NCBI GenBank assembly: GCA_963577065.1
Contig: CAUYXJ010000082.1
Coordinates: 1 to 11,990 of the forward strand
Source: CAUYXJ01 sp963577065
GTDB taxonomy: Bacteria > Chloroflexota > Dehalococcoidia > Tepidiformales > Tepidiformaceae
Length of the DNA: 11,990 nt
Reading direction: 5' to 3'
The translations under genes and the position numbers were made by a program. The notes under the pieces were generated by a model. The model made no database searches and was not told the origin of the DNA. It saw only the letters and a list, made by a program, of their open reading frames with translations. Shown here piece after piece: positions 1 through 5,865 of the stretch. The number at the start of each line of letters is the position of its first letter. Position 1 is the stretch's first letter.

Positions 1-215
1 CGCGTATCCGGAAAAGCGAGTGCCGCAGTCGCCCGCTGCCGCTCGCGGTCGCCGCAGAGCACCGCGTCGAAGCGCTCACGGCCCCGGCGGCGCCCCAGCG
101 CCGCCGCCTGGCGACGCCCAAGGGGCGAGAGCGGCGGGTCGGCGTGGCCCGAGGCGAGCCCCGCCTCGTTGTCCGCGCTCGTCGAATGCGTCTCGTAGAT
201 CACGGTGAGCGGCAT
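1..215 (-). CDS. Histidine phosphatase family protein, N-terminal part (cut by left edge)
   Basis: Read leftward from an ATG at 215-213, the frame stays open for 71 codons to the window edge. The N-terminus runs MPLTVIYETHSTSADNEAG, followed by SGHADPPLSPLGRRQA. This is the phosphohistidine-acceptor region of the phosphoglycerate-mutase-like (histidine phosphatase) superfamily. The usual RHG is replaced by THS at residues 9-11, keeping the presumed catalytic His10 but not the Arg before it. DNE at 15-17 and the LSPLGRRQA helix match a variant subfamily I recall from Chloroflexota and Actinobacteria. Around residues 53-63 the protein reads VLCGDRERQRA, corresponding to the usual second Arg-containing segment. 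Only 23 bases separate it from the esterase upstream, so it is probably the distal gene of that operon. The ribosome-binding site is weak. Substrate unknown; the family call is strong, the specific function is not. Confidence 0.82.
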   Translation of the reverse strand, partial: MPLTVIYETHSTSADNEAGLASGHADPPLSPLGRRQAAALGRRRGRERFDAVLCGDRERQRATAALAFPDT

Positions 216-238
216 GCCTCGGCGGCGGGGGGACGGGC

Positions 239-1045
239 CTACGACGCCGCCGGGGAGTCGCCGCTAGCGTAAACCGTGCGGAGCCCGCGGCTGTAGGCGG
301 CCGGCCAAACGGACGCGTGCGTTTCGTTCTCGAACGTGTGGGCGGAAACGCGGAGCTTCCCGGGAGCGATCGACTGCAGGCGCTCGATCATCAGATCGCC
401 AACCGCGCGACGGTTCTCCTCGAGCGAACCACCAGCAATGAAGAGGTCCGTCCCGGTTGCAGCCGCGGAGTCGGCCCAATCGACCGCTAGGTCGTCGTAG
501 AGCTGGGGCCAGACCCCGGGACTGATCGCCACGACGCGCTGGAAGGCGCCGGGCCTAGCGAGGAGTGCATAGAGAGCGAAGTCCGCACCGACCGAAGCAC
601 CCACGAGGGCTCGGTCAGTGAGGTGAGCAGGGTGGCTCCGTTCCACGAACGGCGCTACTTCCTCCGTGAGGAACGCGAGGAAATCGCCCGCGCCGACGCC
701 TCCGGGGGCGCTGAGCCCGGACGCTCTCCGCTCGGGCGCCACGTCGTCGTGGGTTACGGCGAACAGGTCACGCTGCCGCGAGGCCCCCCATTCGGCCCGC
801 GCGTCGTCATCGTTGAAGAGCGAGCCGATCGGGTACCCCACACCGACAACGACGAGGGGTGGCAGCTCGCCGAACGAGATCATGACCGAAGCCATCTGTG
901 CGACCGATGCGTACCAGACGTTCGCATCAGTCACGTACGCGGTGGCGAACGGGCCAATGGCAGCCTGTGGCGCGATCACTACGACCGAAACCTCGTCGGC
1001 GAGTCCGGCCGCCGAGGTCAAGGTGGTTGTTTCAGCACCGCGCAC
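239..1045 (-). CDS. Alpha/beta-hydrolase esterase of the Fes/IroE (esterase D) type
   Basis: A 268-aa hydrolase with a GTG start at 1045. An early strand region (AYVTDANVWYASVAQM, residues 37-52) is followed by VVVGVGYP (65-72). The nucleophile elbow is GASVG (149-153) with Ser151, and FALYALLARPGAFQRVVAISP after it is typical of this family. The likely catalytic histidine is His243 in ENETHASVWPAAYSRGLR. The family includes enterobactin and salmochelin esterases but also many uncharacterised carboxylesterases, and nothing here points to siderophore use. The central TPTHDD-like stretch (residues 97-101) and AGDFLAFLTEEVAPF also match. There is no clear signal peptide, so it is probably cytoplasmic. 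It lies 33 bases after the cupin gene and 23 before the phosphatase, suggesting one transcript. The start is uncertain because the Shine-Dalgarno is weak. Nearby downstream starts would remove only part of the poorly conserved N-terminus. Confidence 0.85.
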   Translation of the reverse strand: MRGAETTTLTSAAGLADEVSVVVIAPQAAIGPFATAYVTDANVWYASVAQMASVMISFGELPPLVVVGVGYPIGSLFNDDDARAEWGASRQRDLFAVTHDDVAPERRASGLSAPGGVGAGDFLAFLTEEVAPFVERSHPAHLTDRALVGASVGADFALYALLARPGAFQRVVAISPGVWPQLYDDLAVDWADSAAATGTDLFIAGGSLEENRRAVGDLMIERLQSIAPGKLRVSAHTFENETHASVWPAAYSRGLRTVYASGDSPAAS

Positions 1046-1078
1046 CAGAGGACCCTGGAGATCGGTCAGCTTTCGCCT

Positions 1079-1426
1079 CTAGGGCCGGTCGATCTCGATC
1101 GCGGAAACCTTCGCCGGCCCCTCGCCCGTGTTCGTCCAGGAATGAAGGGTGTTATCGCCCTCGACGACGAGGTCGCCCTCGAACACGGTCACACTTTCGC
1201 CCCCATCCAGGGCGAATTCGAGCTCGCCTGTGGCGATGTAGACGTAGACATCGCAATGGACGGCGTGCCAGCCCGTGGACTGACCCGGCTCGAACTCGAC
1301 CACGAGCCAGCGGCCGCCCGGGCCTGAGGGCACGTCGAAATTGTGCGCGCGCTCGGGCGGGAGCTCGCGGTTCTCGGCGATCACGGCCTTGCCGGCGGCG
1401 TTCTGGCGCGTCCGGATGAACTTCAC
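1079..1426 (-). CDS. Small single-domain cupin protein
   Basis: This protein has 115 aa when started at the GTG at 1426. The frame is open further upstream, but that extension is Arg-rich and overlaps the preceding gene, so I reject it. The chosen GTG overlaps the upstream stop codon as GTGA, a usual sign of translational coupling. The cupin core runs from about residue 39 to 112. The first motif region is GQSTGWHAVHCDVYVYIATGE (residues 48-68) and the second is GDLVVEGDNTLHSWTN (84-99), ending in HSWTN like the canonical H-x3-N. The first motif has HxxH (His54, His57) rather than HxH, and the usual Glu position is hydrophobic. Metal binding is therefore possible (His54, His57, His95) but not assured. 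Function unknown; such proteins are often sensors or small isomerases and oxygenases. Confidence 0.8.
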   Translation of the reverse strand: MKFIRTRQNAAGKAVIAENRELPPERAHNFDVPSGPGGRWLVVEFEPGQSTGWHAVHCDVYVYIATGELEFALDGGESVTVFEGDLVVEGDNTLHSWTNTGEGPAKVSAIEIDRP

Positions 1427-1644
1427 GAGTGCCGCACCCGGCGCTCGCCCTTGTAGACGATGAGCAGGTAGAGCCGTCCCGCAGGTCCGGGCGTCCCACC
1501 CGTAGCGAGCTGCATCGAGACGACCTCGTGCGCGATGTGCGCATCGAGCCACTCGTTGGTGGCCCGATCGAGCGAGGCGCTATCCTCCGCCTCGAGCACG
1601 GTGGTGTAGAGGTAGCTCGCGGTTGCCTCGATCGGTGCGGTCAC
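1423..1644 (-). CDS. Small hypothetical protein, 73 aa
   Basis: This protein starts at a GTG at 1644 and begins MTAPIEATASYLYTTVLEAE. It ends at a TGA that shares four bases with the cupin start. I do not recognise the family. It looks like a compact alpha/beta protein: an amphipathic segment around residues 14-40 (VLEAEDSASLDRATNEWL) and a final hydrophobic strand, RLYLLIVYKGERRV. The longer reading to 1770 is rejected because it adds an Arg- and Pro-rich stretch and runs into the divergent gene's start. There is no Shine-Dalgarno, but a TACCGT hexamer lies nine bases upstream, as expected for a leaderless message. Being first in the cluster and coupled to the cupin, it may act with it, but that is inference. 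Confidence 0.6.
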   Translation of the reverse strand: MTAPIEATASYLYTTVLEAEDSASLDRATNEWLDAHIAHEVVSMQLATGGTPGPAGRLYLLIVYKGERRVRHS

Positions 1645-1653
1645 GGCCCGTGG

Positions 1654-1659
1654 ACGGTA
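1654..1659 (-). promoter_or_regulatory. Candidate -10 box (TACCGT) for the leftward cluster
   Basis: On the minus strand TACCGT lies nine bases before the GTG at 1644. A TTGCGC at 1683-1678, 18 bases upstream, is a possible -35. No Shine-Dalgarno occurs between the box and the start, which fits a leaderless or nearly leaderless transcript. The match is weak on its own; it gains support from similar boxes at three other starts in the window. Confidence 0.35.
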
Positions 1660-1718
1660 AGGCCGTGCGCGGCGGCAGCGCAAGGGGCGGGAAGGCGGGG
1701 CGGTCGAGCGGCGCCAGC

Positions 1719-1724
1719 TATAGT
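1719..1724 (+). promoter_or_regulatory. Candidate -10 box (TATAGT) for the 173-aa gene
   Basis: TATAGT is a good match to the sigma-70-type -10 consensus and stands out in a very GC-rich stretch. It ends nine bases before the ATG at 1734, which places transcription start at or just before the start codon. There is no Shine-Dalgarno in that gap and no clear -35. Confidence 0.45.
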
Positions 1725-1733
1725 TGCGGCGCC

Positions 1734-2255
1734 ATGCGACCGCGAGCAGATGAGGTCCTGAAGAGCGCACTCTGGACCTTCGACGAGTACATCGCCCCGG
1801 AAGTCACGGAGCCGTTCGCAAAGAGCCTGACGTTCACCGTGGGCAACCTCATGCGCAACGTCCTCGCACGCATCGAGCACGAGGGCCAGGCTCTCTTCGA
1901 CGACAATCGTGAAACACGCGCCGTGCTCGACGAGATTCGCACCTGGATCGAAAACACGCCCGCAGCTGCGGAGCGCTCGGACCTCGTCGTGGTCGCCCAG
2001 GGCATCACGGAAGAGCAGGGCCAGCGCTATTGGACCCCCGACGAGTACCCCTCGTTGGCGAAGGTGACCGAGGAGTCGCTGGCGCTACGGGCCCTCCTCG
2101 TGGCGGCGATCGCGGCGCTCCAGGCAGCCAAGCAAGATCTGGGGGCGGACGCCGGGTATCTCGCCACGCGCCGCTCGATTCGGCGCTGTATCAAGCACCA
2201 GCTCGAGCGCGAGGCGGTTTGGTCGACAGAGGCGCTGGAGGGGCCGCGGCGCTAG
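1734..2255 (+). CDS. Hypothetical helical protein, 173 aa
   Basis: The open frame extends upstream to 1623, but that part is Arg/Gly-rich and overlaps the divergent gene. I therefore start at the ATG at 1734, giving MRPRADEVLKSALWTFDEYI. The protein is soluble and mostly helical, with blocks such as EPFAKSLTFTVGNLMRNVLARIEHE (about residues 22-46) and ALRALLVAAIAALQAAKQDLG (about 117-137). The C-terminus is basic (RRSIRRCIKHQLERE). The opening 'RPxAdElL...' followed by a long helix with '..VxNxLxRIExE' recalls the DUF6285-type proteins found beside phosphotransferases. That is only a remembered resemblance, and no phosphotransferase lies next to it here. It diverges from the leftward cluster across about 90 bases and converges with the gene ending at 2266, ten bases away. 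Confidence 0.72.
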   Translation: MRPRADEVLKSALWTFDEYIAPEVTEPFAKSLTFTVGNLMRNVLARIEHEGQALFDDNRETRAVLDEIRTWIENTPAAAERSDLVVVAQGITEEQGQRYWTPDEYPSLAKVTEESLALRALLVAAIAALQAAKQDLGADAGYLATRRSIRRCIKHQLEREAVWSTEALEGPRR

Positions 2256-2265
2256 CAGGCCACGG

Positions 2266-3510
2266 TTAGCCTTCGATCACCACCGGACCAACGATCGTGT
2301 ACCCCTCGCTGAACACGACGCTCTCCAGGATGATGCGATAGCCGGTTCCGTCGAGGCGCACGATCGTGACCGTGCCGGTTACATCGAAGCCGGTGCCGAA
2401 CTGCGGGATCTGGCCGCTAGCATCGACATCGAGGTACACGCAGAGACCGGTGCTCGCGGGATCATTGCAGTTGAGCGGGAACGTGCCCGTCTGCCCAGTC
2501 CAGGCGGAGCCGTACACCGTGAAGAACTGGAGTGACAGGAGGAAGCCATCGACGGCGGCCACGTTGTGGATGTGGCAGAGCGGATCGTCGGAGTTGGGGT
2601 CCGGGAGCAGATAGAAGGCGGGCGCGCCGATCTGGTCCCAGTTGATGGTCACGAGGCCGTTCGCCATCTCCAGCGCAGCCCCCGAGGGGGCCGTATCGAC
2701 ACCGCCCGCGCCGTCAGGAATGGTGGTTATCGGATAGTCGGGAAGGTCGAAATCAGTGCCCACGGGCTCGCGGAATTCCTTCAGCGTGAAGGAAAAATCG
2801 CCATCCGGGCTTGTCCCCTCGATATGCAGGAGCGTGTTCTTACCGACGCAGATCTCGGCGTCGACGCCCTGGCCGTCCATCACGGTGTAACAAGGTCCGG
2901 TGATGCCGCCGAAGGTGCCGTCCGCGATCTGGACTACGGTCACTCCTGACCCCGCAACCGCCCCAGTAACGAACGCAGTCGGGTCGAACAGCGTCGGGAT
3001 GGGCAGCGCACCGGCACCGTCGGCCGGCGCTTGGAAGCACTGCATCTCAGAACAGAAGGTGCTCGTCTCGCCATCGTTGAAGACCATGAGGATACCGCCG
3101 GTCGATCCGCCAAAGTCGCCTTCAAAGGTGATTGCCGAGCGAGGCGGGTCCGAATCGGCGTCCGAGGCGATGGTGTAGGTGCTTACGATCGTCGCCTCGT
3201 TCGGGGCGGTGCTCGTGATTTCGTACGCGGCGAAATACGTCGCCGCCTCCGCGTCCTGCAAAGCGCTGGAGATCACGGCGATGTTGTCCGTGGCTCCGTC
3301 GCCGTTGGAGCCCCCGTCAGCCCCGCCGTTCGCACCGTCATCGACGTCATCGTCGCCGCCGCCGCCAACCGTTGATCCCTGCTGCGTCGTATCGCCAGCA
3401 GTGCTGCCGCCGTTGTCGTCATTCTCGGCGATCTGGCTGAGCAGCCAGCCGATCGCCGCGCCGATGATGATCACGGGGATGGCGTTGACCAAGAACCAGT
3501 TCGTCGACAC
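2266..3510 (-). CDS. Membrane-anchored extracytoplasmic protein, LolA/LppX-like pattern, 414 aa
   Basis: I choose the GTG at 3510. An AGGGG sits six bases before it, and a TACAAT -10 box just upstream places transcription start between itself and this codon. The longer frame to 3828 is Arg/Pro-rich and overlaps the next gene. Residues about 5-25 (WFLVNAIPVIIIGAAIGWLL) form one membrane segment. They are followed by a 45-50-residue Gly/Asp/Asn/Ser linker and then two beta-rich regions. The first (about 77-285) has paired cysteines (FCSEMQC, GPCYTV, EICVG) and ends DFDLPDYP. This pattern recalls LolA/LppX-type lipid-carrier lipoproteins and their Chloroflexota/Actinobacteria relatives. The second (about 295-414) has further Cys pairs and a TGTVTIVRLDGTGY strand. 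There is no lipobox, so the protein is held by an uncleaved anchor. Function unknown; the LolA-like reading is inference. Confidence 0.75.
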   Translation of the reverse strand: MSTNWFLVNAIPVIIIGAAIGWLLSQIAENDDNGGSTAGDTTQQGSTVGGGGDDDVDDGANGGADGGSNGDGATDNIAVISSALQDAEAATYFAAYEITSTAPNEATIVSTYTIASDADSDPPRSAITFEGDFGGSTGGILMVFNDGETSTFCSEMQCFQAPADGAGALPIPTLFDPTAFVTGAVAGSGVTVVQIADGTFGGITGPCYTVMDGQGVDAEICVGKNTLLHIEGTSPDGDFSFTLKEFREPVGTDFDLPDYPITTIPDGAGGVDTAPSGAALEMANGLVTINWDQIGAPAFYLLPDPNSDDPLCHIHNVAAVDGFLLSLQFFTVYGSAWTGQTGTFPLNCNDPASTGLCVYLDVDASGQIPQFGTGFDVTGTVTIVRLDGTGYRIILESVVFSEGYTIVGPVVIEG

Positions 3511-3538
3511 GGAAAACCCCTGGGCAAGCAGTGCCAAG

Positions 3539-3544
3539 ATTGTA
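3539..3544 (-). promoter_or_regulatory. Candidate -10 box (TACAAT) for the membrane-anchored protein gene
   Basis: On the minus strand TACAAT matches the -10 consensus at five of six positions. Transcription start would fall near 3532, leaving a leader of about 20 bases that carries an AGGGG six bases before the GTG at 3510. No good -35 is visible. Confidence 0.5.
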
Positions 3545-3593
3545 GCGCGCTCCCGGGAAGGACAGCGATCCCGGTGAGGCTCACTCGGGGCGC

Positions 3594-3599
3594 TAGAAT
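3594..3599 (+). promoter_or_regulatory. Candidate -10 box (TAGAAT) for the flavoprotein gene
   Basis: TAGAAT ends six bases before the ATG at 3606, so transcription would begin at about the start codon itself. The intervening CGAGCG contains no Shine-Dalgarno. The box lies about 50 bases from the divergent TACAAT box at 3539-3544, making 3511-3605 a compact divergent promoter region. Confidence 0.5.
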
Positions 3600-3605
3600 C
3601 GAGCG

Positions 3606-4778
3606 ATGCCAGCGTTCGATGCGATCGTGGTGGGGGCGGGGCCGGCGGGAAGCACCGCCGCACGCGAGCTCGCCGCCGCCGGCGCCCACGTGTTGGTCGT
3701 CGAGCGCGCGGACTGGCCGCGCTACAAGGCCTGCGGCGGCGGCGTCCCCCTGCGCGCCGAGCGCATGCTGCCGTTTCCGATCGATAGCGTCGTCGAGGGC
3801 TCGGTCGAACGGATCGAGGTGTCCGCACGGGGATCGATGGCCTTCGCCCGGGACGCGGGCGGCCCCTTCGCCCGAATGGTGATGCGCGAACGCTTCGACG
3901 CCCTCCTCATGGAGCACGCGCAGCGGGCGGGCGCCGAGCTGCGCACCGGGACGGCCGTTCGTGGCCTGGACCTGAACGGGCGCGCACGGGTACGGGCGGA
4001 CGGCTTCGAGGCCGAGGCCGAAGTGCTCATCTGTGCCGATGGCGCACACTCGCCGGTGGGGCGGATGGCGGGGCTCGGGCTCGAGATCGCGGAGTGCGCG
4101 GCCTGGGAGGTGGAGGTTCGGGGCCGCCCCGAGCGCGCGTCCGTGGCCGAAGCGACGGCGCTCATCGACGTCGGCTACGACCCCTGGGGCTACGCCTGGC
4201 TCTTCCCCAAGGCGGAGCTGCTCTCCATCGGAATCGTGCTGCCGCGTGAGGGGGCGGGGCAGATGAAATCGCTGGTCGAGCGCTACCTCGCGCGCCTCGG
4301 CCTCTCGGGGGCGACGGTCGAGATCGCGCGTGGTCACAAGATCCGCTTCCGCCGCGGCGGCGAGACGATCGCGAGCGAACGCGTGGCCCTCGTCGGCGAC
4401 GCCGCCGGGCTAGCGGACGAGTTCACCGAAGAGGGAATCTCGTACGCAATCCACTCCGGCAAACTCGCGGCCCGCAACGCCCTGCGCGCACTGGGCGGAA
4501 ACGGCGACCTGCGTAACTACCAAGAAGAGGTGGAGGCGGAGATCCAGCCCGAGCTGGTGGCGGCCCGGACAATCGCCTACATGTTCTACGGGATGCTACG
4601 CCGTGCCCGGCGGCCGTGGATGTTCGCCAGCGCGCACGTGCCCTTCCTCTGGGGGTCGTTCTTCGCTGCGCAGCGGGGCGATTCGAGCTACGCACGCGAA
4701 GCGCGCCGAGCGGGCCCGCTCGCGGGCGCGGCGGCGGCGCTGCTGCGCCGCCGGGACGCGCGCGAGCGGCGGGCGTGA
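3606..4778 (+). CDS. Geranylgeranyl-reductase-family FAD-dependent oxidoreductase
   Basis: A 390-aa flavoprotein. The N-terminal Rossmann motif is VVGAGPAGS (G10, G12, G15), with the acidic end of strand 2 at VVER (31-34). RYKACGGGVP (39-48) is the Cys-Gly-rich segment characteristic of the geranylgeranyl reductase family. CADGAHSPVGR (143-153) and the second FAD motif RVALVGDAAGLADEFTEEGI (259-278) follow in the usual order. GYAWLFPK (195-202) also matches the family. Members reduce isoprenoid double bonds (chlorophyll or quinone side chains, archaeal-type lipids), but many bacterial ones have unknown substrates, so I give no gene name. The C-terminal 60 residues (MFYGMLRRARRPWMF onward) are basic and aromatic and may touch the membrane. 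The gene appears to have a leaderless start. Its 3' end faces the damaged acetyltransferase gene, whose frame reads antisense into it. Confidence 0.9.
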   Translation: MPAFDAIVVGAGPAGSTAARELAAAGAHVLVVERADWPRYKACGGGVPLRAERMLPFPIDSVVEGSVERIEVSARGSMAFARDAGGPFARMVMRERFDALLMEHAQRAGAELRTGTAVRGLDLNGRARVRADGFEAEAEVLICADGAHSPVGRMAGLGLEIAECAAWEVEVRGRPERASVAEATALIDVGYDPWGYAWLFPKAELLSIGIVLPREGAGQMKSLVERYLARLGLSGATVEIARGHKIRFRRGGETIASERVALVGDAAGLADEFTEEGISYAIHSGKLAARNALRALGGNGDLRNYQEEVEAEIQPELVAARTIAYMFYGMLRRARRPWMFASAHVPFLWGSFFAAQRGDSSYAREARRAGPLAGAAAALLRRRDARERRA

Positions 4779-4790
4779 GACGACGCCAGG

Positions 4791-5282
4791 TCAGCGGCCT
4801 GCGGTAGCGGACGTTCGGAAACGCACGACCGTGCCGGGAGTAGACGGTCTCCCTCCGGATCTCCACGTATCCTGCGGACTCGTACAGGCGACGAGCCCCC
4901 GCGTTCTCGACCCCCGTCGTCAACCCAAGCTGCTTCGCACCGAGCTCGCGGGCGCGAGCCTCGAGATGTTGGACGATCACACGCCCGCAGCCCTTGCGCT
5001 GCTGGTGGTGTGCAACCGCGATGAAGTCGACCTCGAAGTTATCCCCCTCGTCCGGGACGAGCGCCCCCATCGCAATCACGCGGGTTCCGCGGGGGGTCTC
5101 GATCGATCCGACGAGGAACGCGCCCGCGCGCTGGATATTCGAGGGGATGTCGGCGAGCACGGGATCGTGCGTGAGGCAAGTACGACGTTGCCGAACGGGT
5201 TCTGCGCGGAAACGCGCAGAGCAAGCACAGCGTCGCGGTCGAGAGGGACGAAGTCCCGCACATGGAGCTTCGATGGGGTCAT
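4791..5282 (-). pseudogene. GNAT family N-acetyltransferase, frameshifted and without a proper stop
   Basis: The gene begins at the ATG at 5282 with a good Shine-Dalgarno (AAAGGA, seven bases away). The first frame gives MTPSKLHVRDFVPLDRDAVL and on to NPFGNVVL near 5180, a typical GNAT N-terminus. The rest of the domain lies in another frame: LTHDPVLADIPSNIQRAGAF, then the acetyl-CoA loop QRKGCG at about 5001-4984, then ENAGARRLYESAGYVEI and VYSRHGRAFPNVRYRRPL. The change equals loss of one base between about 5175 and 5190. The second frame has no stop at the expected end and stays open to 4423, deep inside the flavoprotein gene. A TGA at 4793-4791 lies back in the first frame, so a one-base gain near 4795-4830 would explain the missing stop. 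Either the gene is decaying or there are two base-calling errors. A shorter protein starting at the GTG near 5157 is possible but would lack the first GNAT strand. Confidence 0.75.
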
Positions 5283-5554
5283 GGGGAGGTCCTTTCGCTT
5301 GCGTCGGGAGGCACCGCACACGGCTCCGGCTGTCGCAAGACTGAGCGCAAGCAGTACCTTCGTTCGGTCGACGGAAGCTACTTACCCACGGGCGCCCTCC
5401 GGGTCGACCTGAACGGCGACCACTCTGCCGATGCTGGCAGCTTCCTGTCCCGCCGCGACGCGGGCACCAGCGCGTTGATCGCTGCCCGCACCGGCCGTAG
5501 GCTCGCCAGCGGAATGCAAGCGTGATGACAAACACCGGCCGCCTGCGCTAGGAC

Positions 5555-5585
5555 GGCCGCCGCTCCCATAGGGAGCGAAGCGGCC
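5555..5585. repeat. Perfect inverted repeat with extended stem
   Basis: CGCTCCC (5561-5567) and GGGAGCG (5571-5577) form a seven-base stem around ATA. Outside it, GGCCG (5555-5559) can pair with CGGCC (5581-5585) across a small internal bulge. C-rich sequence follows rather than a T run, so it is not a standard intrinsic terminator on the plus strand. It could be a REP-like intergenic element. Confidence 0.55.
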
Positions 5586-5709
5586 CCCGACGCCCCTAGC
5601 CCGACGCCTCGGATCGGGTACAGATGGCCGCCGCATTCCCAGCTCGTAGAGCTCGCTTCGCTCGACCCCCTCCACCCTGCCCACCCCGGCGCTCGTCTGC
5701 TTCGGCTTC

Positions 5710-5724
5710 ACGGCCTATGGCCGT
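5710..5724. repeat. Short perfect inverted repeat ACGGCC-TAT-GGCCGT
   Basis: A six-base stem closes a three-base loop, about 140 bases before the rRNA methylase start. A 30-codon frame begins at the ATG in the loop (5717) and ends at 5809, but it has no ribosome-binding site and a composition unlike a real peptide. It is noted because Erm genes are often controlled by leader attenuation. Confidence 0.4.
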
Positions 5725-5865
5725 TCCGCCTCCGCGCTCGCTGATCGTTTCCGGGATCGCCCGCCTTGCTCGGCAGCAACGACCATCTGCTTCGTTCCGC
5801 GGCCGTTAGTCACTCCGCCTCTCTCTGGGTCCCCCAACTCGGCAAGAAGGAAGAATTCAAAAAGA

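Larger units (their letters stand above)
5283..5865. other. Non-coding stretch of about 580 bases with several short hairpins
   Basis: No frame here looks like a protein. All open frames are Arg/Pro/Gly/Ser-rich and cross perfect inverted repeats. The stretch holds three small inverted repeats with 3-base loops: 5561-5577 (seven-base stem), 5641-5653 (AGCTC GTA GAGCT) and 5710-5724 (six-base stem). It also holds a direct repeat CCCGACGCC at 5586-5594 and 5600-5608, GGCCGCCGC at 5555-5563 and again near 5627, and TCTGCTTCG near 5696 and 5788. The right end turns A-rich just before the rRNA methylase start. It presumably carries the promoters of the acetyltransferase and methylase genes, but I cannot place convincing boxes. 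Confidence 0.6.

Noticed and set aside
623..1327. Plus-strand open frame of 234 codons opposite the esterase and cupin genes
   Set aside because: It lies antisense to two recognisable families and its composition is that of a GC-rich shadow.
3511..3828. N-terminal extension of the membrane-anchored protein by 106 residues
   Set aside because: The extension is Arg/Pro-rich, overlaps the flavoprotein gene and lies upstream of the TACAAT box. The GTG at 3510 has its own Shine-Dalgarno.
3471..4337. Minus-strand open frame of 288 codons opposite the flavoprotein
   Set aside because: Antisense shadow; the plus strand encodes clear FAD-binding motifs over the same bases.
5382..5711. Minus-strand open frame of 109 codons in the non-coding stretch
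   Set aside because: It passes through two perfect inverted repeats, has no ribosome-binding site, and its composition matches random GC-rich sequence.
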